64,000 nt of DNA from NCBI RefSeq assembly GCF_030272615.1, contig NC_081411.1, forward strand, positions 186,930,449-186,994,448. The letters run 5' to 3'. The notes under the pieces were generated by a model. The model saw only the letters and a list, made by a program, of their open reading frames with translations. It was not told the DNA's origin and made no database searches. Shown one piece after another: positions 46,191 to 57,450 of the stretch (positions are counted from its first letter, which is position 1; each line of letters begins with the position of its first letter). The position numbers and the translations under genes are program-made. This DNA is from Cryptomeria japonica. Taxonomy: Eukaryota; Streptophyta; Pinopsida; Cupressales; Cupressaceae.

Positions 46191-48258
46191 TGGTATCAGA
46201 GCTTCAGATCTGTAGCCATATGTTCTTGTTTTGATAATTTTTGCATTGGAAGCAGATATGGGGCTTGAGGAAGTTTTTTTATGCACCTAGGGATAGGAAT
46301 TTTTTCTGAGCACTTTGGGTCTAAACGGACCTCACCATCATGCTCAGAATGCCCAAAACCCCTATGGTCATATAAAACTTGACCTATTTTGGCTCCTGAG
46401 CCTCTGGGGGTTTTTTTTCTCCAGTACCAGGTCATACGGCCCTGGCATGCAGTTCGAGAAATTATTATTTTTTCAAAAAAATTGCCTTTTTATGGCATGC
46501 AGGCCGAATGATTTTTTGATCAAAAAAATCAAAAATCATTAAAAAAAAATGGCAAGCTATTTTTTTTTTTAAATCAAAAAGTTTTATTTAGGGCTACCCC
46601 ACGGTATGCAGGGTACTGTGGGGCCCCCTGACAGGTCACAGGCCCTGCCGTCGTTGTCAGAGCGGGCCCCCGCCAGTCGTTGCTTGCCTTCCCGGTCCCT
46701 GCTGCTGCTGACCATTGTTCCCTACCACCTGCGGCCGCCTCCACCCTCCTCCTGTGACCACCTCTATCCGTGTGGCCGCCTCTGCTCCACCCGCGCTCGC
46801 CCTTCCCACCCGTGCCCGTTGTCGTCGCTCCGCCAGTGCTCTTCCCGCCGCCGGTACCCTCGGTCGCCCTTGTGCTTTCCAGCCACCATGGCTCCTCTAC
46901 CGAAAACCACAGCACCTCTGCTTGACCACCCGCCCGCCACCAGTGCACCGCCCACGGGTCACCTCCACCCAACCCTGCCCCCGTTGCACCTCCCTCTTGC
47001 CTCTTTTAGGGGGGGTTGGTTTTTTTGCCATAACTTGGGCAAACAGAGTCATTTTCTTGAAAATGAATAGGCGTCGGAAAGCTAGTTCCATGCCAAACCT
47101 CGTGGTGTTGGAATTTTTTCCAATTTTTCAATTTAACTTTGTTTTTTTCCAATCAAAGTGGGGTCTCTTTTTTGCGCTCTGGGAGCCATAAAATGAGCAT
47201 CCGAACTCCATTTTTCAAAAAAATTATATTTTTAGAAAGCATGTGTTGTGTACTTTCCAGCCATATGAGTTTTTTTTTTCAGATTCTACTTTAGGAATAT
47301 TTTATTTAGTTTTTTTCTTTTCAGCACTCTGGTAGATATCTTGGTTGTTTCAAGTCCTGGGATCTCTTCTCTGAAGTAGGATGTCTCAGTTTTGGCTCTT
47401 CTTTTTGTTTTCAATCTTCTTATCATTGTAACTTCTTTTATGCAAACACACTGAGATAAAGTGTCATCATGCATTGTTTACTTGGGATCTTGCACATCTT
47501 TTGCCTTATTGTACATGCACTACTTATAAAGTGCCATGAGGGGGTTGATGTTTGCCTTTTGTTTGCCATCCACCTTTGTCAAGTGAGTGTTCCTTCCACG
47601 ACGTTTGCCTCATGTTGTGTGTCAAGTGAGTGTTCCTTCCATGACACTTTGTACTTTCTCTATGCCTTCGATGTTCCTGGTTCTTCATCGTACAGTTCTT
47701 GTTGGCCATTCTTTTCAGTGTACCTGTCCCTCTCCCTCTTCAACATTATGGGGAGGTTTGTCCTGTTGGTTCTAATGCTTTCGTGGTTCGATTGATCAGC
47801 TCTTCAGGCTTTGGTTTCTCATGCCATCTGTATCTTCTAGTTCAGTCGTTTGCCTTTGTTTGCCTCCTAATTTGAGTAGTGTCATTTGAGGGCACTCATA
47901 CAAATTACAGTCTTCTCTACCTAGTCATGTTCTATTTCAGTGGAGGTTCTTCAGATCAGCAATTATTCTTCAACAGTATTTGCAGGTTCTTCATGCTTCA
48001 ATGATTCTTCTTATCTTCTCTTGTTCCTATCCTTTTGGAACATTCTTGTTTGGAGGCTTTTTCAGTCCTTCTTCTTGCCTTTTCCATCTCTGTTTGGAGT
48101 AGAGTTTTTTTCCCACATGGTTTTCTCTATTTCTTCAGTTCATAGAGATTTGGTTGTATTTGGGTACCTAATCAGGCCTTGTTGCCAAGACCCATCTTTT
48201 TTGCTTTCAGTAGTTGTTCTATGTTTTAGCTTCTCCCTAAGTCTATCTTAAGGGGGGG
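46191..48258 (+). other. Interior of the non-autonomous copia-type element
   Basis: It begins with the primer site TGGTATCAGAGC. A GC-rich block at about 46595-46990 stands out in otherwise T-rich DNA and holds an open but proline-rich, low-complexity frame on the plus strand and a glycine-rich one on the minus strand. Neither looks like a known domain. A 19-bp motif CAAGTGAGTGTTCCTTCCA occurs twice, 43 bp apart (47580 and 47623). The 3' third is T-rich without coding potential. Confidence 0.6.
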
Positions 48259-48633
48259 TGTTAGAGTATTTGGGTCTCTACTTGATTAATTAAACAATAT
48301 TTATTTAATTATTTAAGCTCCCTTTATCTCTTTTACACTTAAGCTAACTTTAGGTGCATAGTAATTAATTATTTTATTAATTATTATGTGCAAGCCTAGA
48401 TTTTCCTTTTTAGGGTTTCTTGACCTATTAGAGGTCATCTCTTATTCTTTTCATTGTAAGATTAAGGATTATCACATTACACATTTTGTGAATACTGAGC
48501 TCTCATCTTTTTTAGCATATTTTCTGTGTATTGGTTTTTTTGTTATTTTCTTCCTTGCTTCTCCTTGTAACAGGTTATTCAGCTTGCAGAGATCATTTGG
48601 GCTCCTGTGGTGTTGTATTTCTCAACTCTCATA
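48259..48633 (+). repeat. 3' LTR of the copia-type element
   Basis: Same length as the 5' LTR. It ends CTCTCATA, a C-to-T change in the terminal CA. The palindrome is kept with one mismatch. Confidence 0.93.
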
Positions 48634-51135
48634 AAATTGATTCAGACAACAGAAAACTTGCAAGTAAGTAGTAATGAAATCTTTAATTATAACAAAAGTT
48701 CAATAATGGTTTATATTTTATACTCTTTTATGTCATTAACTAAAATATGTACGTGTTGTTTTTACAACAATTTATGCGTCCTCATCAAACTAGTGGCCAT
48801 GATCAGGGTATTGTAGGTAGTTCAGGTGATGATGATTTTATTGGCTTATCACTTGCTTGGCTTATCACTTTGAGTACCCAAAATACATCATACTTGATAC
48901 TGTCAATGTTCATAATAAAGGTTCATCCTTGTTTACAATTCTTGCACTTTTCATATATCTAATGTTTTATATATTTAATGTATTATTCTTCAGGGGTTGT
49001 CAATGTTCCTATGCAAATGTCACTGATGCCTCATCAGAGGTTACCCCCACCTGTATTGTCGACTGCAATGTCGGCAACAAGTAGCATGCAAACATCCCCT
49101 ACTACACGTCATATTGGCTCGCCCACTGTTGGTAGATCCCTCTTTTGCTATATCTTCTATTATGTGTTTATTTCCCTTCAAGCATTCTTTGTTGGGGGCA
49201 TTTCATAGTGGATTCATTTTCTGCAATAGGAGATCCACATGAGGATGCGCCAGAGGCGACTACTGCTGATACGGGAACGTTGCAGGCCACATTGGTGGTG
49301 AGCAACGAAGAAACGATTCCCTTAAAGATATAGAAGGTTCCAAGTACTTTAAAATTATTATTATATACAGTCTGATTGTAATTTACTTTCTGATCACTCG
49401 TTTTAGACTAATGATCCCATTAATTTTTTGCAGGAAATGATATTTTTTATAAAAATCTTAATGACATTACATTGCAGAAATTTTGGGCCCACCATACGTA
49501 AAAGGTGGAATAAACTAACCCTAATCCACTATTTTGATTTCATATCATTACTAGAATAGTTTTCCTTTGATCCATTTCTTGAACTGTAATAAATGTAGCT
49601 TTAGTTCATTTCTAAATCTAACAGGTTTGTTTTTGCTTTAAAAGGTGGAATGACCAAGAAAAAAGGCTAAAAGATGAATTGACAAACCGTATGGTTGAGT
49701 GGTTTGGAAATGACACCTTCGACAAAACTAAGCTCCTTGAAAAAGCTGGCACATATCTAAAGTATGTGAGGGACCAATACAGGACCCATTTAGAGAAGAA
49801 CGTAAAGTACGAGCTTCCCCCCATGATTCCAAAGAGAGAGTGGAAAACCTGATTTTGGATGCCAAGGAGAGAATTGAAAGGAAAAAAAGAAATACACCAC
49901 CAGACACCAAAAGAAGGTATGAGATACTATTAAGAATGCAATTATATACTAATTAATTACTCTTTATATTTATATAATCTAACATATTTCAAACTTTTCA
50001 TAGACTGAGTGACACCTCAAAGGCAACCAAGGCAAGATAAGAAAAGCACGGGCAACACAAACTCGGCTCTGGTGGTTATATGAAACTTGTTGCACAAATA
50101 GTAAGTATCTGTAAATGAAATATCGCATCAAAATATTTATAAATTGCAAACAATTTTTTTTTATCAAACAATGCAAGCAAAATTCATGATACCAAGCAAA
50201 AATGCAGGACTCTGAATTCAATAGAGTGCCCACAGAAGATGACAAGAGAATTGCCTACCAACAAGGCTATACAGTCGTGGCTGATCGGCTATGAGAATTG
50301 AGTGGGCAAACACAAGATTCTGGTGCATCCGTCACACAGGTAAATAAGCTAAATGAAAATTGTTTCAAATTGAATACTTTACCTGCAATAATCTAATTGA
50401 TGTTGAGTTCCAACATAAAGTGACTATATTTGTTTTAAATAAGCAAGCAATGATAACAATGTGCATGACATTGGAATGCAACCTGCTAATCATGAAACAC
50501 TACCTGCACATGAAGGTCTGGATGTGCATCCTAGTAGTGGAGGTATTCATTTGCTATTCAAGTTTATTTATGTAATTATTAGTACAATTAAACATCTTAA
50601 TTTGTAAGTAGAGTAGTAATTAATGTAACATTTTTTGTTAATATTTTAGAGCATGTAGTTGATGGTGACCAAGTGGAGCATGATCCGAGTACATAACAAC
50701 AGGAACATGTTGTTCCCCAATCAGGTAAAGAGGACCACTGTTATTCCTTTAAACAAATTTAATTGCAATTTGTGTTCATTATTAATGTAACCTTTAGTAT
50801 TTCAACTCCAGAGAATCTAGAGGGTGTTCAGCATGTTGAGGTTGAGGCTAGACAAAATGATGTGGCCCCATCAGGTAAAGAGCGCAACAGTTATGTTCTC
50901 TAAATTAATGAAATACTTGTAACAATAATAAAAAAATGTTTTGAATTTAACCCATTTCTTTGTTATTGCAGAGGACCCCCCTTTGCTTCAATGTCCTCGT
51001 CCTCAATATAGGACTAGGCATACATCAAGATCACGAGTAGAGGGTAGAACAACTGAAGAGGGGGGAAATGATGAAGAAAATGATGTTCCACTTAGTCTTT
51101 TCATAGCTTCAAAGAAAAAAGAAAAAAAGAAATGA
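48634..51135 (+). pseudogene. CACTA TNPA-like (Transposase_24-type) gene remnant
   Basis: Several exon-like pieces separated by AT-rich introns. Near 48770 is MRPHQTSGHDQG. Near 49000-49130 is a Met/Pro/Ser-rich piece with MPHQRLPPPVLSTAMS. At 49205-49332 is an acidic piece. At 49625-49850 is a conserved-looking stretch KRWNDQEKRLKDELTNRM followed by YVRDQYRTHLEKN. At 50000-50105 is KHGQHKLGSGGYMKLV, at about 50208-50340 is EDDKRIAYQQGY, and the last piece is 50941-51135, ending in lysine-rich VPLSLFIASKKKEKKK and TGA. The GS-centred block and the overall order recall the plant En/Spm (Ptta) second protein that binds subterminal repeats. Stops and frame changes are frequent. Confidence 0.6.
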
Positions 51136-52010
51136 TTGTAATCTACCTTATTTGATAATGACTGATTTTTATGTGTTAATGAATGTAATTATGTGCTAAT
51201 GAATGGTTATGAATCATATGTGTTAATTAATATTGATGAATGTTGCGTGTTAATTAATGTTAATCAATGTTATGTGATATTAATGAATGAATGTTATATT
51301 TTATTAATGGTAGAAAGAATGAATGAATGTTAGATGTTAATGAGGAATTTAGAGTGATGTTTGGGGGGGGGGGGGTGCGCAAATGAGCTTCCACCTTCAC
51401 GTGGTTGGCCCTGTTAAGTAGAGAATATTAAACTATTCTCAAAACCAAGCGAAGCTCAATAAGATAACACACTTTTCAATATTTCATTATTTTTCATAGT
51501 TAATCTTATTGAATAATGTATATTGAGTCTTAATTGCAAGGTCCAACAGAGCCAACACGAACAACAACAACACAAGTTGTTGGGTATAATGAACTCCCAT
51601 ATTGTCTTGTATGTACACTAACAATATGAGTTGCTTCTAGTGTTAATATCCATGGTGGGACTGCAAAAGTTATGAATATGCCTCATCCTTGTAAGTTTTT
51701 TTTTTACTTGACATTTTCTTTAGCATTTTTAAATTTTCCTTATCATTTTAAGTCTAACCACTTTTATATGGAATTTATTGTTCTAGTTTTTATTACTTGA
51801 CTCCATGGTTACTATGTGTGAGGATTATTCTAACTATATGCTACTATTACTTGGTGATTCATATGGACTATTATTTAGGCATTCTCCTTATCATTGTTGT
51901 ATGATCTATATGGCTGTTATCTTATATTTGTCAACCCATCTTAGATTTTCCCTCGATGATCATGTATTTTCTTGCTATTTGTATTCCCCATAGTTTGAGT
52001 CTTTCTCATA
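51136..52010. other. Unassigned AT-rich DNA
   Basis: It begins with repeats of TTAATGAATG-type text (51160-51340) and has a G13 run at 51362-51374. No coding signal. Confidence 0.4.
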
Positions 52011-52211
52011 CTATTTTCTATACGCTTCCTCATCGCCTAGACTAATGCATAAAGTTCTATCATAAGCTAGATAGTCCCTCATTGTTGAAAAAAAAACCTT
52101 TGAATAGTAGCATACTATTTTACCATCTTGTAATAAGATGGCTCCCATGACATCCTCAATAGCATTTGTGTAAGCTTGAATGAGCAACAAAGAATTAGGT
52201 AAGGTCAACAT
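52011..52211 (-). pseudogene. Gypsy RNase H fragment
   Basis: A 66-codon fragment reading MLTLPNSLLLIQAYTNAIED and VMGAILLQDGKIVCYYSKVF. This is the start of a Ty3/Gypsy RNase H, with the usual Asp of YTDAS changed to Asn. Neither the RT upstream nor the integrase downstream is recognisable, so it is a short relic inside the CACTA right arm. Confidence 0.75.
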
Positions 52212-52439
52212 TGGAGCATTGTGATGTAGAGCATGAAAAATATATTGTCAACATAATTGACAATATTCAGAGCATGATTCTGCTAGCCTGTTGGACGAAC
52301 CTGCTTTAACAACTACTCAGTTATAAATAATGATTCAACCCTCTTCTTAAATAAATCAAAAATTGAATTGATCTGGCCAGCATTGCATTCTTATGAGTAT
52401 GCCTTTAACTGCTAAGTGTCTAATATGTTTTGAGTATGC

Positions 52440-53960
52440 CTACTCCATGGGTGTTTTATATGTACACTTCCCTCATGTATACCTTGTTCTTGCACCATGT
52501 ATGTCATGTGTCTGGCATATGTGTTTTACATTGTATGTGTATTTGTGTTAATGCATGAATGAGATGTTTTCAGATGTCTATTCCATGAATACCTCTCTCT
52601 TGTATGCTTCAAGATCGACGTGTCTTCAACATGTCCTCTCCATGAGAACCTTTCTCATATATGCTTGTACCTTATGTGTATTTATGTATTACTTCATGGT
52701 TTACATGTATGATTCATGCCTTGCATGTATTCATATGTATGGTTTGTTCTTTGCATAGATCCTTATTGTCATATGCGCATTACTTCATGCCTTGCATATA
52801 TTCATGTATGTTGATTCTTTGCTTACATGTATCTATTATCTTATGCCTTATGTGTACACTTCACATATTATGGTATTTATGTATACTTTATGCTACGTGT
52901 ATGCACATATTATGGTATTTATGTATAATGTATTCTATGTGTATGCTGCATGACTTAAGTAAATTCATGCGTACACTTTATGCTTTACATGTATTTATGC
53001 CTTATGTGTACACTCTACGTTTTGCATGAATGATTCTTGCCCCAAGTATATTCATGTGTATGCTCTATATTTATTCTTTATGTTTTATGTGCATACTTCA
53101 TGCTTTAAGTGCATCCATGTGCCTCATGTATATTTCTCTTAAATGCATGTTTTATGTATATATACCTGATAAATTGTGGATATTAATGTGTTTGTTGTGT
53201 CTTCAACATGATTTCCTCATTGTATGATTTATACATGTACTTTTTCATATATGCATTGTACCTTAGGGCCCTAGGGGGTATTTGTGTGTATTACTTCATG
53301 TCTTGTGTGGATGCTTCATGCTCCTGCCTTGCATGTAACAATATGTATGTTTCATGACTTAAGAGAGTTCATGCTCTACATATATTCAAGTGTATGCTTT
53401 ATGACTTTAGTAGATTCATTCAGATGCCTCATGCTTTATGTATGCTTCCTACTTTATGTGTTAAGTATATTCACGAGTATGCTTCATGATTTAAGTATTC
53501 ATTGTATGCTTCATAATTCAAGTGTATTCATTTGTATGCTTCATGCTTTAAGTGCTCATTGTATGCTTCAAGGTATTCATTTAATGTATTCCTTATGACT
53601 CATATGTATTCATTTGTATTCCTCATGTTTCGAGTGTATTCTTCATGCTCCATGCACAACATGTCTGCTTAAGTGAATTCATGGACACTCTACGTGTTAC
53701 AATGAACATCCCATGCTTTATAAGATACATATATTCACTTGTATGATCCTTATTCAAATCATGCCTTAAATATATTCATGTATTTATATGTACTTCTTTA
53801 TTGGTATGATCCAATATTTACATTTGATCGATATCTTATGTGTATTCATGTGTCTTGCGCACTATATGTGTCAAAGGTATATTTCATACTTTATGTAAAT
53901 ACTTCATCCTTTACGGGGTTGACTCATGTTGTTGTTCTTTCAACATGATTACTTCATGGA
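52440..53960 (+). repeat. Degenerate ATGCTT/ATTCATGTGTATG repeat tract
   Basis: About 1.5 kb in which short phrases such as CATGTGTATGCTT, TTCATGCTTTA and ATGTATTCAT recur irregularly every 15-45 bp. All three plus-strand frames give Met/Cys/Tyr/Leu-rich nonsense. It looks like a decayed minisatellite. Confidence 0.6.
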
Positions 53961-54081
53961 TGTATAGTCCTCCCTAATGCATACTCATGTTGTTGTGTAA
54001 TTATTTGAGTTTGCATGGGTATGCTAGGTATCATGTCACCTTGATTTTTTCAAGATCAACTTGAATGGGAGAGTGATTGAT

Positions 54082-54215
54082 AATGTAACTAAACTTTCAT
54101 GGTGCCAAATTTTCATTTGTTGAGGTTGGTTTGAAACTTGTGTTGGCATAGCTCCCCAGCTCACTTAAAATATTGAATCCTTTAATTGGACAGCAACATG
54201 TATAGTTGATTGTCT
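54082..54215. repeat. Dispersed repeat, copy A
   Basis: Contains CATTTGTTGAGGTTGGTTTG and TCCTTTAATTGGACAG. A second copy in the same orientation lies at 58194-58311. On the minus strand both copies keep an open frame containing NYTC-CPIKGF and SELG-YANTS. Confidence 0.85.
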
Positions 54216-54544
54216 GCACTTTTGGAAGCTGGAGAGTCTTATTCAACTTTGTAATGCAATAAATTCTAATATTGGAGCTTGTGTAAAGTAATGTCTTATT
54301 CAACTAGAAGGTCTTATTCAATTCTGTAATCCAATCAACTCTGATATTAAACTTTTAGAGTATCATCCTATACAACTGCATCACTTCAACATTAGATGAG
54401 TTGTCAATTACAATACTACTAGGTGGAGTATTGGAATGGCTTGCAGTGAAATTATATTTTCTGAGTTTGTTTTTTGTTGTATTTCATTCTTAATTGGTTT
54501 GATTACTTGTTATATGTTTGTAGAATGTTGTGTTAACAATTTAG

Positions 54545-56302
54545 ATTGATAAAGAGGGAGAAGTTAGCCCAGTGGAAAGTCAAAGAAATGAGTCTGAAAT
54601 TGTTGGACTTGAGCAGCTCTTGAAAAATAAAACACTCTCGAGGTGGACAATTATTTTTAATACAATGTTTACTGTTTTAAGTTTGTTTTATTCTAGTATA
54701 TCTTCATACGGTTCATTATTTTCTATCTTCCATTATCATTCTTATTTGTCATCTTGTTTCTTTTCACTCATTGTTTTTTCTTCTTGCAACTTTTATCAAT
54801 GTAGTTATAATGGAAAGGAGGCAAATCACTTTAATACAATCTCAGTGTCAATTGTATGTCTAAATAAGTTTAAATCTAAAATACAAAATAAACATTCTAT
54901 CTATGATACACTTCTCTTGTCTATGTTAACTTCATAGTGATTCATAGTGTTGCATTTCCATGGAAAGTAACATTACACTATAGGATGGATTTCTGGATCC
55001 AACTGCATAATAAATTTTTCCCAATGTTTTGAGCTTCACTAATACACTCATCATTAGGTAAGAAATAAGAAGTTATTGTCATTCATGTTACATGGGATTA
55101 GTTCTAAATTTCTAATCATTCTGCAAATGTTGTATTTTTTGCAATTCTTACGAATGGTGTCTAAATGACTGGATATCAACCTTTTTGTTTGCTGCTAATA
55201 CCTTTACGATTCTCATGTGAGACTAAAATTGATTAAAATTTGGATGAAATCAACTTAGTCTCTTCAACATCCACCTTCACCTTCTTCCAAGCTTTAATTC
55301 AACCTTCTTTCATGGTATTGGTAATGGTTTGGGAGTCACTTTCTCAAGCAATGTTTTTCCAATCCTCAATCACAATTTGGAGAACTTTGATCAAAACCAA
55401 CCGCCAATTAGATTATTGGTTAAGTTTCTAGGTCTACAGAGATTTAAGATTGTTTGCCCATTTGAGTCTTGAAACTCCTCTCCTCTTCCAGCAAGCCAAG
55501 GATTAGTCTTAGCTAATTTATCAAACAAAAAAAATTAATGCCTTAGGAGGGAGATTGTTGAACTACTTTAGGCTTATTGAGCGTAACAAATGTTGGCTCG
55601 TCATTGGATGAGGCATACTGCATATATTAGCAACTAGGCTTTTTGTTATGTTCCATGGATGTTTTTGAAAATGTTATTGACAAGGACTTGATTTTGTAAT
55701 ATTCAGGGAGAAGTTCAATCGCTTCATAGGTTAATTATAGTCACGAGTTGTAGATAATTCTCCCGACATGGAAAACTATGATGTAAAAATGAGAGAAGAC
55801 CTTAATGGTAGAAATGAACCAAATAGAGTGCAAGTTGCAGAGGCTCAGAGATGGCAAGATGAGAGGAAGAAGGCAAGGGAAGAGAAAGATAACCTTTCTT
55901 GTGGCAATGACTTGTTTTATGATGCATTGTCGCCCTCTCTTACCGAAAATGTAAGTCGACACATTTTGCATGTGTTATCTATTGTATAGTTTAATGTGTA
56001 TTTCATTTTCTTCCAACCCCCATTCAAGAATGATAAATCATCCTATTGACAGTACTTATTTATTCATTTTTTGGTATATTAGATATAATGGCACATGTTG
56101 AAGGTTTGTGATGATGCTCGTTCAACTCCAGCAGATATAGTAAAAGCTTTTATGGGTATGCAATCTCACTGGGCACCAACATCCACTTCATATTTGCAGC
56201 ATAGACCTTTTGGAGATGAGAGTACACCATGTCTATTATTTAGAGATGCATATATGCTAGATAGACCCAATGCTTATCATCTTGTACCAAGAACAACAAA
56301 AG
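54545..56302 (+). pseudogene. Captured nucleoporin-like gene fragment (NUP1/NUP136 type), three exons
   Basis: Exon A (54545-54642) encodes EIVGLEQLLKNKTLSR. Exon B (55707-55950) joins in phase across a GT/AG intron and continues EKFNRFI, two stops, then SRVVDNSPD. Exon C (56104 to a GTGAGT at 56303, or beyond) encodes DDARSTPADIVKAFMGMQS and a later LVPRTTKGELFGNG. This order resembles, from memory, the N-terminal conserved region of plant NUP1/NUP136 nuclear-basket nucleoporins: a 'LE-LL--KTFTR-E-DRL--LL-SR' helix followed by a 'SPA-LAKAYMG-R' motif. Introns are kept, so capture was at DNA level. It lies between the TNPA-like gene and the CACTA right end. The fragment lacks the start and the FG-repeat region. 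Confidence 0.5.
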
Positions 56303-56479
56303 GTGAGTTGTTTGGGAATGGGCAGGTTGAAGACAGGTTGAAGACCGCATCCAATAGACTTAATAGCCTCCAATACCCGAGGTCTCAAAACAGAGATCAA
56401 GGTCTGAATCATACCCCACATGCTAAAAGGGAACCAACAAGCACCATTGTAATTGGCATGCGTATTGTTTTATTTTTTT

Positions 56480-56841
56480 AAATAAATCACCGTCGAAATT
56501 TTGAGGGCAACCAAATTTGCACCGTCGGCCAAACTGTTAGACCAACAGCATCCTCGTCGGTGCATAGTTTCTGGCGGGCATCAGAATTTCGATGTTAATT
56601 AAAGAAACATCCGATGAGGATGTTGTATGTCTGACGACCGTCATAGTCGTAGTCGATGCATATTCCTGTAAGCGTCAGAATTTTGACATCCATCTGACGA
56701 CATTCTTTGGCCGGATGAGCGATCATGGCTGTCGTTGGAATTTCGACGTTAGATGGCACCATCAGAATGCCCAACGATGAGTTTTCGATGACTTCATTTG
56801 TTGACAGACCAAAGAAAAGTGGTTGAAATTCCGACAATAGG
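56480..56841 (+). other. Right subterminal region of the CACTA element
   Basis: Dense in variants of CGTCGG, AATTTCGACG and AATTCCGAC in both orientations (for example 56535, 56560, 56735, 56826). This is the expected arrangement of binding motifs next to a CACTA terminus. It has no coding potential. Confidence 0.7.
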
Positions 56842-56872
56842 CCGTCGGAAATCAGCCCCAAATGTACTAGTG
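56842..56872 (-). repeat. Right CACTA terminal inverted repeat
   Basis: The plus strand ends CCAAATGTACTAGTG. Read from the other strand this is CACTAGTACATTTGG, which differs from the left end at one of the first 15 bases. A microsatellite starts at the next base. Confidence 0.8.
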
Positions 56873-56949
<77 letters not shown>

Positions 56950-57037
56950 ATACATATACATATATATATGTATGTATACATACATATACATACATATGTA
57001 TGTATACATATACATATATGTATGTATACATATACAT

Positions 57038-57083
<46 letters not shown>

Positions 57084-57299
57084 ACATACATATATATATA
57101 TGTATGTATATATATATATATATGTATGTATATGTATATGTATACATACATATATGTATATGTATACATACATATACATATACATATACATACATATATA
57201 CATATACATACATATATGTATGTATACATACATATACATATACATATACATACATATATGTATGTATACATACATATATATGTATGTATATGTATGTAT
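56873..57299. repeat. TG and TATG/CATA microsatellite block 1
   Basis: (TA)n then (TG)n (about 56885-56947), followed by imperfect (TACA/TATG)n. It starts at the base after the CACTA terminus. Confidence 0.95.
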
Positions 57300-57450
57300 C
57301 GTCGGGCATTCTGTCGGTGCCATCTAACATCGGAATTCCGACGACATCCTAAACTCTTCAGACGACGGCCATGATCGCTCAACTGTCCAAAGAATGTCGT
57401 TGGATGGACGTCAGAATTTTGACACTTACCAGGAATATGCATCGACTACA
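57300..57450 (-). repeat. Inverted fragment of the CACTA right subterminal region
   Basis: On the minus strand it matches 56650-56790 closely (shared landmarks GGGCATTCTG, GCCATGATCGCTCA, AAAGAATGTCGT and AATATGCATCGACTAC) with an extra 20 or so bases in the middle. It is enclosed by microsatellite on both sides. Confidence 0.85.

Larger units (their letters stand above)
45816..48633 (+). mobile_element. Non-autonomous copia-type LTR element
   Basis: Two 375-bp LTRs (45816-46190 and 48259-48633) flank 2068 bp. The duplication AAATT occurs on both sides (45811-45815 and 48634-48638). Right after the 5' LTR comes TGGTATCAGAGC (46191), the classical primer site for initiator Met-tRNA used by plant Ty1/copia elements. 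AAGGGGGGG (48250-48258) precedes the 3' LTR. The interior has no gag, protease, integrase or RT, so mobility would depend on proteins from other elements. The LTRs differ at about 18 sites by eye (about 5%), including the terminal CA changed to TA in the 3' copy. Confidence 0.92.
23191..56872 (+). mobile_element. Giant CACTA (En/Spm) transposon with nested insertions
   Basis: The left end reads CACTAATACATTTGG. The complement of the right end reads CACTAGTACATTTGG, and similarity continues for about 31 bp (roughly 24 matches). Between them, in one orientation, lie a tnp2 transposase gene, a SET-domain exon, TNPA-like exons and a nucleoporin-like fragment. Subterminal DNA on both sides is rich in CCGACGG / AATTCCGACG motifs, the kind of array TNPA proteins bind. 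The span is 33.7 kb, of which the LINE and copia insertions account for about 10.6 kb. The flanking 3-bp sequences (ACA and TAT) do not match. Both flanks are microsatellite and may have slipped. Transposase frames are broken, so it is non-functional. Confidence 0.75.

Noticed and set aside
46606-47191. Plus-strand proline-rich frames of about 155 codons
   Set aside because: They come from GC-rich low-complexity DNA, overlap in two frames and show no domain. I report the GC island instead of a gene.
52555-53598. Plus-strand Met/Cys/Leu-rich frames
   Set aside because: They arise from the ATGCTT-type repeat tract, with similar text in all frames and no domain.
55540-55570. AGGAGGGAGATTGTTGAAC, similar to a copia polypurine tract and LTR start
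   Set aside because: No second LTR copy is found in the window, and it falls in an intron of the nucleoporin-like fragment.
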